Of a stretch of 64,000 bases of DNA, positions 25,242-34,340 are shown in pieces. The position numbers and the translations under genes are program-made. The DNA comes from Bog-113 sp965226755 (GTDB lineage Bacteria; Acidobacteriota; Terriglobia; Bryobacterales; Bryobacteraceae), in contig CBDDDT010000002.1 in the NCBI GenBank assembly GCA_965226755.1, forward strand, positions 1 through 64,000, given 5' to 3'. Within the stretch, counting starts at the first letter, position 1, and each line of letters opens with the position of its first letter. The notes beneath the pieces are model-generated. The model did no database searches and was not told the origin of the DNA. It saw only the letters and a program-made list of their open reading frames with translations.

Positions 25242-26624
25242 GTGAGCCTCGACGTGAACGCCGGAAACCGTCAGCCGGCGGAACCGCGGCCGAAGACTCG
25301 GGACATCGAACGCTACGCCGCGCTGTTTGCCGACCGCACCAAGGTGATGCGCTCCTCGGCGATGCGCGACCTGATGGCACTGACCGAGCGCGAGGACGTG
25401 ATCTCGCTGGCCGGCGGTCTGCCCGACACCTCCACCTTCCCGCCGGACTCGTACGCGTCACTGATGAGCTCGGTGTCGGTGCAGTCATGCGCGCGGGCGC
25501 TGCAGTACGGACCGACCGATGGCCTGATGCTGGTCAAGTCGTGCATTGCCGACGTGATGGCCGCCGAGGGCATGCGGGTCGACAGCGACGAGATCCTCGT
25601 CACGACCGGCGGCCAGCAGGCGATCGACTTGGTCTGCAAGACGCTCGTCGACCCGGGTGACGTGGTGGTCGCCGAGGCCCCGACCTACCCCGGCGCGATC
25701 CCGACCTTCTGCTCGTACCAGGCCGACGTCGTCCAGATCTCGATGGACCGCGACGGGATGCTCACCGACGAGCTGGAAGAGACGCTGGACGCGCTCGAGC
25801 GTGACGGCCGCCGCCCGAAGTTCGTGTACACGGTGCCCAACTTCCACAACCCGGCAGGCGTCACGATGTCGCTGGAGCGCCGCCGTGAGCTGGTCAGGAT
25901 CACCTCCGAGCGACAGCTGCTGGTGCTGGAGGACAACCCGTACGGGATGCTCCGCTACGAGGGCGAGCCGCTGCCGACGCTGCACTCGCTCGACGACGAG
26001 TTCGTGATCTACACGAGCACGTTCTCGAAGATCCTGTCGCCGGGGGGTGCGGCTCGGCTGGGCGGTCGCACCGGCGCCGATCCTGGACAAGATGCAGGTC
26101 GGTAAGCAGGGGTCTGACCTGTGCTCGTCATCGATCTCGCAGTACTTCGTGCGCGCCTACTTCGACGCCGGGCCGTGGGGCGACTACGTCGCGTCGCTGG
26201 TCGAGATCTATCGCCGTCGGCGCGACGTGATGCTCGATGCGCTCGCCGAGCACTTTCCGCGTGAAGCGCGGTGGACGCACCCGCAGGGCGGCCTGTTCAT
26301 CTGGGCGACGATGCCCGACTACATCGACACGACCGACCTGCTGGCGCGCGCGCTGCAGGAGAAGGTGGCGTTCGTGCCTGGACGCGCGGCCTACCTCGAC
26401 GGCCGCGGCGGCTCGTCGATGCGGCTGAACTTCTCCGGTGTGCCGGAGTCGGCGATCCGCGAGGGGCGTGCGACGGATCGGCGAGGTCGTGCACGAACAG
26501 GTGGCGATGTACGGAACGCTGACCGGAGCGCCGCCCGCGCAACCGGATCGGGCAGGCGCCGCGCCCGTCCCAGGATGAAGAGTCCGAGCTCGGACAGGTC
26601 CTGCGGCTGCGCAAGCGCGCCTGA
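25242..26624 (+). CDS. PLP-dependent class I/II aminotransferase, three frameshifts
   Basis: A fold-type I aminotransferase of about 450 residues, similar in style to 2-aminoadipate (LysN-like) or MocR-catalytic-domain transaminases. Motifs: ISLAGGLPDTSTFP, LQYGPTDG, TTGGQQAIDLV, EAPTYPGAIPTF, VPNFHNPAG, LEDNPYGMLRYEG and the PLP lysine in TSTFSKILSPG. Near 26,050 the frame breaks; MRLGWAVAPAPILDKMQ continues in another, and further breaks near 26,467 and 26,572 are needed to reach GEVVHEQVAMYG and a plausible end RLRKRA at 26624. GTG at 25242 is assumed. Substrate is unknown. Confidence 0.75.
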
Positions 26625-26652
26625 CGTACCTCCCCGTGGGGAGCACTGCGAA

Positions 26653-27149
26653 CTACTCGTCGGAGGCGAAGTCCTCGGGCGTGACCTGGTCGAGGAAGTC
26701 CTTGAACTTCTCGACGACCCTCTTCGGTGTCCTCGACCTCGTGCTCGAACTCGATCGCGGACTCGGTGATCACCTCATCGGCGGCGAAGATCGGGGGCGC
26801 CGGACCGGACAGCGAGCGCGAGCGCGTCGGACGGGCGCGAATCGATCTCGAGTTCGCGGGGCGCCCGAGCGGAGGCTGATCGACGCGTAGAACGTGTTGT
26901 CGCGCAGTTCGGTGACCGACACGCCGCTCGCATTTCGACGTCGAGGGTCGCCGAGCACGTCGGAGAGCAGGTCGTGGGTCATCGGCCGCGGAGTCGAGGC
27001 GCCCTGCAGCTTCATCAGGATCGCCGCCGCCTCGGGGTGGCCGATCCAGATCGGCAGGAAACTTGTTGCTCGTCGACCGTCTTCAACAAAACGATCGGCT
27101 GCTTGCCGACCATGTCGAAGCTGACGCCGTAGATGACCATCTCCTGCAC
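26653..27149 (-). CDS. Bifunctional nuclease (BFN/DUF151) domain protein, several frameshifts
   Basis: Reassembled from three frames. GTG at 27149 starts QEMVIYGVSFDMVGKQPIVL, followed, after a shift, by WIGHPEAAAILMKLQG, then TPRPMTHDLL and VSVTELRDNTFYASISL. A shifted frame continues with IAESAIEFEHEVEDTEE, and the end is ASDE with TAG at 26653. This is the BFN fold seen in actinobacteria and thermophiles, reported as nucleases with DNase and RNase activity in some species. At least three indels (near 27,060, 26,935-26,860 and 26,720) break about 165 codons. Confidence 0.7.
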
Positions 27150-27235
27150 AGATCGGCTCCTCGTCGGGGTTTGCTGAGTATAGGGGCCGGGGGTTGCGCC
27201 ACCGGCGCGTCAGGCGCGCGGCCGGCTGACGGTCG

Positions 27236-28779
27236 TCAGGCTGGCGGGGAGCCCGAGAGGGCGCCGCTCAGCATCGCCTGCACGACCTGGGGATCGAACT
27301 GCGTGCCGGCGTGACGCTCGAGTTCCGCGCGGGCGTCGGCTTCGCTCAACGCGGCGCGGTAGGAACGGTCGCTGACCATGGCGTCATACGCGTCACAGGC
27401 AAAGATGATCCGCGCCCCGAGCGGGGATCTCCTCCCCGGCGAGACCGTGGGGGTAGCCGCCGCCGTCGTAGCGCTCATGGCTGCAGCGCACCAGCCAAGC
27501 CGCCTGCGTCAGCGACGGCGCCGTCGCGATGATCCGCTCGCCGATCAGCGTGTGGGCTCTCATCTGGTCGGTCTCCTCGGGGGGAGGCGGACCCGGCTTG
27601 TGCAAGATCTGATCAGAGATCGCCATCTTGCCGATGTCATGCAGACGGCTGGCGATCTCGATCGCCTGAATGGCCTCCTCGCCGACGTCGAGCGCCTGAG
27701 CAGTCTGGCGCGCGAGCTTGGAGACATTGGTCCGAATGTCCGCCGAGAGGGCCGTGGCGCTCGGCGAGTGCGCGCAGCAGCACGTTGGCGACCTGTTGAT
27801 CGACCGATCCCGGGCGTGCCTGCTTGGAGGTGTACATCCGCCGGTCGGCAATGCCGATGGCGGCGGTGACGTCGGAGGCGTCGTCGGGGATGTTCGCGAT
27901 CCCGAGCGACGCGCTGATGCAAAAGCCGCGACCGCGGTCCTCGATCGCGCGTTGGGCCGCGAGCAGGTTGTCGGGGTCAGGGCGAGATCATGCAGAACTC
28001 ATCGCCGCCCATGCGGAACACCGCGTCGTCGCGTTGGCAGACCCCGCCTGAACCGGTCGGCGATCCGGGTCAGCAGGTCGTCGCCGGCGGGATGGCCGAA
28101 GGTGTCGTTGTAGGCCTTGAAGCCGTCAAGGTCAAACATCCCGACAAACGCCCGGCCAAGATCGTCGCGCATCTCTCGCAGAGCGGCCGCCAGCGCGCGC
28201 CGGTTACCCAGGCCAGTCAGCGCATCCGTGACAGCCATCTCGCTCTGGGTGGCCGCCTGCAAGCGCAGTTCGATATCGGCGGACACGGCCATCGCGAGAT
28301 CCTCGATGACCTGGCGATCGTCGGCCCGTCCACGCCCGAGGTTGCTCATCGATCACGCACAGCGCTCCGATCCGGGAGCCGCCGGCCGCGAAGGGTGAGC
28401 CCAGGTAGGCACGAACGCCCAAACCGAACGTCGCGCCGTTGTGCACGAGAATCTCGTCTCGCCACGAGTCGTCCACGCAGAGTTGCGTCCCGTCGGCCAC
28501 CGCGTGCTTGCAATACGAGGACTCAAGCGGCGTCTGCTCAAGCTCGGTTCCGAACGCGCCGCTGAAATACTGCCGGTCGATGTCGATCACTGAGACCATC
28601 GACTGAGGCGCTCCGGTCAGCTTGGCCGCCAGGCGCGTGTACCGCTGCAGTGACTCCTGCAGGCCCGCGTCGAGCAGACCCGTTCGCCGGACGGTGGCCA
28701 ACCGCGCCGGATCACGAGCGAACGCAAGCGCGCGCGTCACCGCTTCAGCCGGATCGTCCAGCACGCTCGTGATGTGCAT
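27236..28779 (-). CDS. GAF-GGDEF-HD-GYP signalling protein, multiple frameshifts
   Basis: A cyclic-di-GMP protein of about 510 residues read across several frames. GAF domain: LDAGLQESLQRYTRLAAKLT to IGALCVIDEQ. GGDEF domain: TDALTGLGNRRAL, FDLDGFKAYNDTFGHPAGDDLL and an intact GGDEF active site visible on the minus strand near 27,990-28,005. HD-GYP domain: HDIGK, HERYDGGGYP and ACDAYDAMVSDRSYR. It could both make and degrade c-di-GMP, with the GAF domain sensing a signal. Breaks lie near 28,340, 28,045, 27,985, 27,850-27,740 and 27,430. ATG at 28779 is chosen; the divergent MaoC gene starts 127 bases away. Confidence 0.75.
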
Positions 28780-28906
28780 ACGTCTGTATCGGACTTCCAG
28801 CGCGCCAGCTTGAGAGACCACCGATCGCCCCGCACCGGTGGCACCGATCCCCCGTGTCCGGCTAGCGTTTGGCGACCGCCACGCCACCGGGAGGAGACCG
28901 ATCACC

Positions 28907-29385
28907 ATGAGCAGCACCGAGAGCCGCGGCCTGACGACCGACATCGCGGGGACTGCCGCAGCTCGTCGGCAGGCACGCCGGCTACACCGACTGGGAGCCG
29001 ATGGAGCAGTCCCCGCGTCGATCTGTTCGCCGACGCCACCGACGACCATCAGTACATTCACGTTGATCCTGAGAAGGCCAAACAGTCGCCGTTTGGGGGG
29101 AACGGTTTGCGCACGGCTACCTGACGCTGTCGCTGGCCGCGCCCGTGATGGGCCAACTCCTTCGGGTCACCGATTCCACCACCGGAGTCAACTACGGTCT
29201 GGACCGCGTTCGCTTCCCGGCACCATTGCCGGTCGGAATGCGCTGGCGTGGCGGCGCGGAGGAACTGCTGGAGGTGACCGAGATCGACGGCGGCGCACAG
29301 CTGAAGGTGCGGGGTCACGATCGAAGTGGAGGGCTCGGAGCGTCCGGCGATGGTCGCAGATGCCCTGGTGCGCATGTACGCGTAG
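28907..29385 (+). CDS. MaoC-like dehydratase, multiple frameshifts
   Basis: A single-hotdog MaoC/R-hydratase of about 158 residues. Segments in three frames join: MSSTESRGLTTDIAG, VDLFADATDDHQYIHVDPEKA (the D...H catalytic dyad of R-specific enoyl-CoA hydratases is in this stretch), GYLTLSLAAPVMGQLLRV, GVNYGLDRVRFPAPLPVG and a C-terminus RMYA at 29385. The ATG at 28907 has a strong ribosome site GGAGGAGA. It probably hydrates enoyl-CoA thioesters. At least three indels (about 28,960-29,000, 29,090-29,110, 29,315) interrupt it. Confidence 0.72.
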
Positions 29386-29557
29386 TCGGACGCGTCGCTG
29401 GGGGTGGTGGGGCGTCTGCCTCCCTGGGGGGTGGTGGGGGCGTCTGCCTCCGTTACCCGCCTGCGCGTGTCAGGGGTTCGGGGCGTCGGCGGCCTCGCTG
29501 GGCGTCCTCGCTGGGCGGCTACCTGGGCGCCGGGGTCAGGGCCGGGGGCCGCGGGAG

Positions 29558-31212
29558 TCAGAGGATCTTGCCGGGGTTGAGGCGGTGGTCGGGGTCGGTG
29601 CCGTCGAACAGGGCACGGAGCATCTCGGTGCCGGGGGCGGAGATGTCCTGCTCCAGCCACTGGGCGTGCTCGGTCCCGACGGCGTGATGGTGAGAGAGCG
29701 TGGCGCCGTTGTCGACGAACGCCTGCTGGATGGCCGACTTGACGATGTCGTACTGGACGAGCATGTCCTCGCCCGCGCCGGAGCGGAAGGCAAACGTGAA
29801 GTACAGGCACGCGCCCCGACTGATAGCTGTGAGACAGGTGGCACATCAGGTACCCCCTGCACCCCGAGGGATCCGAAGGCGCCGAGGGCCGCGGTCGTGA
29901 CCGCGTCGTAGACGGGCGACAGCCGGCTCCAGGGCATCGCCGTCTCCGAGACATCGCCGGCCGCGCCACGGTCCAACAGGTAGTCGCGGATGTAGGGCGT
30001 GTCGAACTTCTTCTGGTCATACAGGACGCCGGGACCCGAGCCGATGCAGACGCCACCGTGGCGTTTGACGATCCGGCCGACGGCGTGTCGTTGTGCGGCG
30101 ACATGCCGGCGGCTGCCCTCGTAGCCGATGAACGACAGGCACATCTGGCCGACGTCCCAGCCGAGCCGGCGTTTGAGATACAGCTGCAGCGCGGCTGACC
30201 TGCGCCCGGTCCGACACCGTTTGCGGCCTGCGCATCGCGAACGAGAATTGCGTCTCGTTCGCGTCGGAGACCCGCGTCACCGACACCGAACACTCGCTGT
30301 GCGCGATCTCCTGCATCGCCGCCAGGCCGTCACCGAACCGCGGAAACAGGTAACCCCAGGATGGTTCGCTCCTGCGGCAGCGGCCGAACCTGCATCGTCG
30401 CTTCGGTGATGATCCCCAGCCGGCCCTCGCTACCCAGGATCATCTCGCGAATGCTCGGTCCGGTCGACATCACCGGGATCGGCCGCACCACCAGGGTTCC
30501 GGTGGGAGTGACGACCCGCAGGCCCTTGGTGACATCGGCGATATCCCCATAGCGGTCAGACTGCATCCCGGAAGAGCGGGTCGCGATCCAGCCACCGAGC
30601 GTGGAGTGGGTGAACGAGTCGGGAACGTGTCCGAGCGTGAATCCGTGGGCTCGCAGTTGGTCTTCCAGTGCTGGGCCGAGGATGCCGGCCTGGATCCGAG
30701 CCAGGCCCGACCCCCCGGTCAACCTCCAGCACGGCGGCCAGCCGCGACAGGTCGACCGAGATGACGGGACGCGCCTCTGCCGGTTCCGGCTCCAGCGAAC
30801 CCGAGATCGACGACCCTCCCCCGTACGGGATCACCACCGCGTCGTGGGCGATCGCCGCCTCCAGGACGGCGCTGACCTGCGCCTCACTCGCCGGCCGCAC
30901 GACGACATCCGGGATCCGCGGCAGGTCACCCCGTCGCTGCCGGATCAGGTCACGCAGCGACTTGCCCCGGCCATGCACCACCCGGTCAAGCGCGTCGCTC
31001 GAGTACATGCTCCGCCCCGAGCTTCCGGTCCAACTCGCCGCGCAGCGCTGCCGGCAGCAGCGGCTCTGGAATCTGCAGCGACGCGAACCTCGGAGCGGGG
31101 GCCGACACACGGCGCACATCGAGCCCGAGCTTCATCTGGATGAACGGCGCGAACCCGGGCTTATCCGCATCCGTGAACTCCGCGCCCTCCGCGCCCCACC
31201 CCACCACTTCAT
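29558..31212 (-). CDS. FAD-linked oxidase, alkyldihydroxyacetonephosphate-synthase-like, multiple frameshifts
   Basis: A flavoprotein of about 545 residues of the VAO superfamily, AGPS-like branch. Pieces in order are WGAEGAEFTDADKPGF, DVVVRPASEAQVSAVL, IPYGGGSSISGSLEP (the FAD site), TLGGWIATRSSGMQSDRYGD, MILGSEGRLGIITEATM, LYDQKKFDTPYIRDYLLD and a C-terminus with SHHHAVG and LNPGKIL. The His-His-His active-site motif is characteristic of alkyl-DHAP synthases and related lactate-type oxidases. Breaks occur near 31,200, 30,990-31,110, 30,720, 30,340-30,140 and 29,840-29,760. ATG at 31212 gives the family start MKWWGWG after correcting one base. Role may be in ether lipid or hydroxyacid metabolism. 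Confidence 0.75.
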
Positions 31213-31380
31213 CTCAGCCACGCCAACTCCCGCCTCCGACCACTCGCGCCGCCGTCGACCGTTCGCCCCTCACGCCGCGGACCATACGCCGCCCACCGCG
31301 AGCGATCACCACCGGACGCCGACCAACCTCCCCCCATAAGAGCAAAGCGAACATGAGCGGCCCTGAGCCGCGGAGGCGGC

Positions 31381-31472
31381 GGGGCGGTCGTTCCAGAACC
31401 GGTCGCGGGACCAGAAGCAGCGCGTCCGTCCCGCAGCTGCGGCAGCGCTGCCGGTTCTGGAACGGCCGCCCC
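31381..31472. repeat. Long inverted repeat (22-base arms) with nested stems
   Basis: The left arm at 31381-31402 and right arm at 31451-31472 pair at 21 of 22 positions (core GTTCCAGAACCGG against CCGGTTCTGGAAC). Inside are a perfect 7-base stem GCGGGAC/GTCCCGC (31405-31411, 31428-31434) and two self-complementary octamers GCAGCTGC and CAGCGCTG. It could be a cruciform, a small palindromic mobile remnant or a structured RNA. Confidence 0.75.
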
Positions 31473-31508
31473 GGCGCCGGAACGCCAGCCCAGGGTGTTT
31501 AAATGAGA

Positions 31509-31550
31509 GCGCCCCGGTACCGGCGGGATATGAGGCCGGACTCGGGGCGC
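31509..31550. promoter_or_regulatory. Hairpin upstream of lysR
   Basis: GCGCCCCG at 31509-31516 pairs perfectly with CGGGGCGC at 31543-31550, and an inner CCGGC/GCCGG pair tightens the loop. It lies about 95 bases before the lysR ATG. It could be a leader structure or end a transcript entering from upstream; no T-run follows. Confidence 0.5.
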
Positions 31551-31644
31551 GCTCGAGGGAGGAGAGGTACTGCGCTCTGCATGTTGACTATCGGCACGCT
31601 AGAAGTCCAAGATGAGTATTCACGCGTATATATAAGCTAGGCGT

Positions 31645-32574
31645 ATGGAACTCCGACAGCTCCGCTACCTGATTGCCCTGGCCGAGGAACTGAACTTCAC
31701 CCGCGCGGCGGCGGCCGAGCACATCGCCCAGCCGGCGCTTTCACAACAGATTCGCAAGCTCGAGGATGAGGTCGGAGTGGCGCTGGTGGAGCGGACCACG
31801 CGACACGTGAGCCTGACCGAGGCCGGCCAGCTGCTGGTCGTCCGCGCGCGCCGGATCCTGGCCGAGCTGGACTCCGCACAATCAGAGCTCGAAGCGTTGC
31901 GCGGGATCGACCGCGGCCACGTGACGATCGGCGCGATCCACACGATGGGACCGATCGACCTGTCGCTGGCGCTGGCCGAGTTCCACGCGATGTACCCCCA
32001 CATCGCGCTGTCAGTCCGGGAGCAGACCAGCGAGGAATGCGCCGAATTGCTGCGGATCGACGAGCTGGACCTGGCCTTCCTGTCGGTCACCGAGCGGGTC
32101 GAATCGCATGAGCTCGGGCTGCATCAGCTGATCTCCGAGGAGCTACTCGTGCTGCTCCCGGTCGATCACGCGTTGGCGCGCCAAGAGGAGGTGCGGATGG
32201 CCGAGCTCGCTCACGAGCAGTTCATCAGCTTCCGCCAGGGCGCGCGTCTGCGCGAGCTGCTGTTCTCGGCCGGTCGCGACGCCCAGTTCGAGCCCCGCGT
32301 GACGCTTGAGTCCAATGAGAGCCACCGGATCCGGACGCTCGTCTCACGCGGCCTCGGGGTCGCCATCCTCCCGCGCTCGGACGCGATCGGACAGGGGGCC
32401 GAGGTTGCCGTCGCGCGACTCGTGGCGCCCCAGCTGCGGCGTGACATCACGCTCGCGTGGCGCGCCGGGCGACGCCACTCCCCCGCCGCCCAGGCGTTCA
32501 TCGAACTGGCGCGTGAGACGTTCACCGATGAGACGCTGGCCCAGAGCGTGCCCGCGTCGATCGACTACCTCTGA
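31645..32574 (+). CDS. LysR-family transcriptional regulator
   Basis: A 309-residue LysR regulator. The N-terminal winged helix-turn-helix opens MELRQLRYLIALAEELNFTR, with AAEHIAQPALSQQIRKLE as recognition region (about 20-40) and RTTRHVSLTEAGQ. The C-terminal periplasmic-binding-like effector domain includes LLPVDHALA and SRGLGVAILP. The effector is not identifiable. It is divergent from the FAD oxidase gene, the usual arrangement for a LysR regulator and its target, so the oxidase is the best candidate target. The frame is intact, marking the end of the frameshift-rich zone. Confidence 0.92.
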   Translation: MELRQLRYLIALAEELNFTRAAAAEHIAQPALSQQIRKLEDEVGVALVERTTRHVSLTEAGQLLVVRARRILAELDSAQSELEALRGIDRGHVTIGAIHTMGPIDLSLALAEFHAMYPHIALSVREQTSEECAELLRIDELDLAFLSVTERVESHELGLHQLISEELLVLLPVDHALARQEEVRMAELAHEQFISFRQGARLRELLFSAGRDAQFEPRVTLESNESHRIRTLVSRGLGVAILPRSDAIGQGAEVAVARLVAPQLRRDITLAWRAGRRHSPAAQAFIELARETFTDETLAQSVPASIDYL

Positions 32575-32720
32575 GACTGACGTATCAAAATCGCCGATTT
32601 GGGGTACAAATGATGCGGCCAGCGGAATCGTCATTCCGATAGGGTCGCCGAGCGGCGTGATGTCTGGGCAGGAACCGGGATCTCGGCTGCTGCGGCCCTC
32701 CATAAGGGCTTTCTAAGCAT

Positions 32721-32752
32721 TGTTCGACAACCATCGAACAAGTGCTATTATT
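32721..32752 (+). promoter_or_regulatory. Probable sigma-70-type promoter overlapped by an inverted repeat
   Basis: TGTTCGA (32721-32727) and TCGAACA (32734-32740) form a perfect inverted repeat with a six-base spacer. TTCGAC (32723-32728) and TATTAT (32746-32751), 17 bases apart, fit -35 and -10 boxes. A repressor on the repeat would block the -35. The 5' leader to the sigma-factor ATG would be only about 13 bases. Confidence 0.55.
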
Positions 32753-32769
32753 ATTTGCGGAGAAACCTC

Positions 32770-33828
32770 ATGACAGACACGAACACGGAGAACGTCCTGA
32801 AGAGCTTTGATGAGGCCCGAGACGCACAGCCTCAGGGCCACGAACACCATGAAGATTCGAAGCGACCGCGTGCCCGCGGTCAGCACGGCAGCGCTGCGAG
32901 CGCGCCGTCAGCCCGCCGTCAGCCCCGTCGTCGCCCAGCGACACGGGCAGCGGAGCGACGCGCAACGAACGCTGACCCCCGTCTGACCCCCGGCAGCACC
33001 GGAGCGATGACCGAGAACTCGCTGGACCTGTTCCTGCGGGCAGCCCGCGCGCACGCGCTGCTGACCGCCGAAGAGGAAGTGGATCTCGCCCAGCGGATCG
33101 AGAAGGGCGACCTGGAGGCCAAGGAGCGGATGATCAACTCCAACCTCCGGCTGGTCGTCTCGCAGGCACGGCGCTACCAGGGTCACGGGCTTCCGATGGA
33201 GGACCTGGTCCAGGAGGGGATGCTTGGGCTGATTCGCGCGGTCGAGAAGTTCGATTGGCGGCGCGGGTTCAAGTTCTCGACCTACGGCACGCTCTGGATC
33301 CGCCAGGCGCTTCAGCGCGGACTGCAGAACCACGGACGCACGATCCGGTTGCCGGTGCACGTTGCCCAGCGCCAGACCAAGGTCCGCAAGGTCGAGTCCG
33401 AGCTGAGCACCAAGCTCGGCCGGGAGCCAACCGACGAGGAGATCGCGGCCGAGGCCAAGATCGACGTCGAGGAGGTCGCGGAGCTGCGTGAGTTGACCCG
33501 TGGCCTGACGAGCCTTGACCAGCCAGTCGGCGAGGACGGCGAGACCGCCTTCGGTGACCTGCTGGCATCCGACCGGCCCGAGCCGGAGGAAGAGGTCGAG
33601 TCGGCCGAGCGCCAGGAACTGATCTCAGGCGCGGTGTCACAGCTGCCGGAGGCCGAGCGCAACGTGATCGCACTGCGCTTCGGGCTTCAGGGAGCAGAGC
33701 CGCTGAACCTGCGTCAGACCGGCATCGAACTGGGCATCCCGCTGTCGAAGGCGCGCGAGCTCGAGCAGCAGGGTCTGACCCGGTTGGCCAAGAGCTCCAG
33801 CCTCGAGGAGCTTCGCCGGGCCGCGTAA
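32770..33828 (+). CDS. Group 2 (primary-like) RNA polymerase sigma-70 factor
   Basis: A 352-residue sigma factor. A charged, disordered N-terminus (about 1-75) is followed by region 1.2 (SLDLFLRAARAHALLTAEEE), region 2 with NSNLRLVVSQARRYQ, GLPMEDLVQEGMLGLIRAVEKFD and FKFSTYGTLWIRQA (-10 recognition and melting), region 3 (HVAQRQTKVRKVESEL) and region 4 (EAERNVIALRFGL, LNLRQTGIELG). It lacks the long primary-sigma N-terminus, so it is probably a non-essential group 2 factor. ATG at 32770 has a GGAG ribosome site and a good promoter just upstream. A strong terminator follows the gene. Confidence 0.9.
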   Translation: MTDTNTENVLKSFDEARDAQPQGHEHHEDSKRPRARGQHGSAASAPSARRQPRRRPATRAAERRATNADPRLTPGSTGAMTENSLDLFLRAARAHALLTAEEEVDLAQRIEKGDLEAKERMINSNLRLVVSQARRYQGHGLPMEDLVQEGMLGLIRAVEKFDWRRGFKFSTYGTLWIRQALQRGLQNHGRTIRLPVHVAQRQTKVRKVESELSTKLGREPTDEEIAAEAKIDVEEVAELRELTRGLTSLDQPVGEDGETAFGDLLASDRPEPEEEVESAERQELISGAVSQLPEAERNVIALRFGLQGAEPLNLRQTGIELGIPLSKARELEQQGLTRLAKSSSLEELRRAA

Positions 33829-34340
33829 TCGGTCCGACGGGAACTGTGACGAGCGCCGGTCGCACCTGAGGGTGCGGCCGGCGCTTTGTCGTTAAGGGTC
33901 CGACGACGACCGTCCCGGAGCGCGGCGCGCCTTGGCGACACGCCGTGCGCACGCGCCGCCTTGGCGGCGCGAGCGCTCCGTGCCGGACATCCTCGCCGCG
34001 TCGCTCTCTGCCCAGTCCGCCGCTGCGCCGCCACTCGCCCTCTGGACCGTGCGCCGCGCGTCGCCATCCGCGTGGTTCACTGCCCGGTCAAATCCGGGTT
34101 TGAGTTGTGCAAGCGGTGCAGCGAAGCAGCTTTGACCCGCTGACCGGGCCCAAACTGCGTCGCATGCACCCGACCGTGGCAGCGCCGGGGTTTTGACCCG
34201 GGCGGACTCGGCTTCCAGCTGGGAACTTGTGGCGTCCCCAGAGGCTGTCGCGTCAGCCGGGTGGCCGGCGATCAGATCGGTCCAGAGGCCGACGTTCGTC
34301 TCGACCGCGACCGCGGGCGCCGCGATCGGCCTGTGGGTGC
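33829..34340. other. Convergent intergenic region with terminator and structured segment
   Basis: No gene is seen between the sigma factor and the convergent ClC gene. A terminator lies at 33852-33889 and a structured segment at 34082-34149 (perfect GCCCGGTCA/TGACCGGGC arms). TTTGACCCG occurs at 34131-34139 and again at 34192-34200. Confidence 0.6.
33852..33889 (+). terminator. Rho-independent terminator of the sigma gene
   Basis: A 15-base stem (33852-33866 with 33871-33885) and loop TGAG pair at 14 positions plus one G-U wobble, then TTTGTCGTT. It starts 24 bases after the sigma stop codon. Confidence 0.85.

Larger units (their letters stand above)
31213..31644. other. Divergent intergenic region with strong hairpins
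   Basis: No gene is seen in this 432-base spacer between the FAD oxidase and LysR genes. It holds a long imperfect inverted repeat at 31381-31402/31451-31472 with nested stems, and a second hairpin at 31509-31550. LysR-type regulators often bind between divergent genes, so operators for the regulator at 31645 are likely here. Confidence 0.5.
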
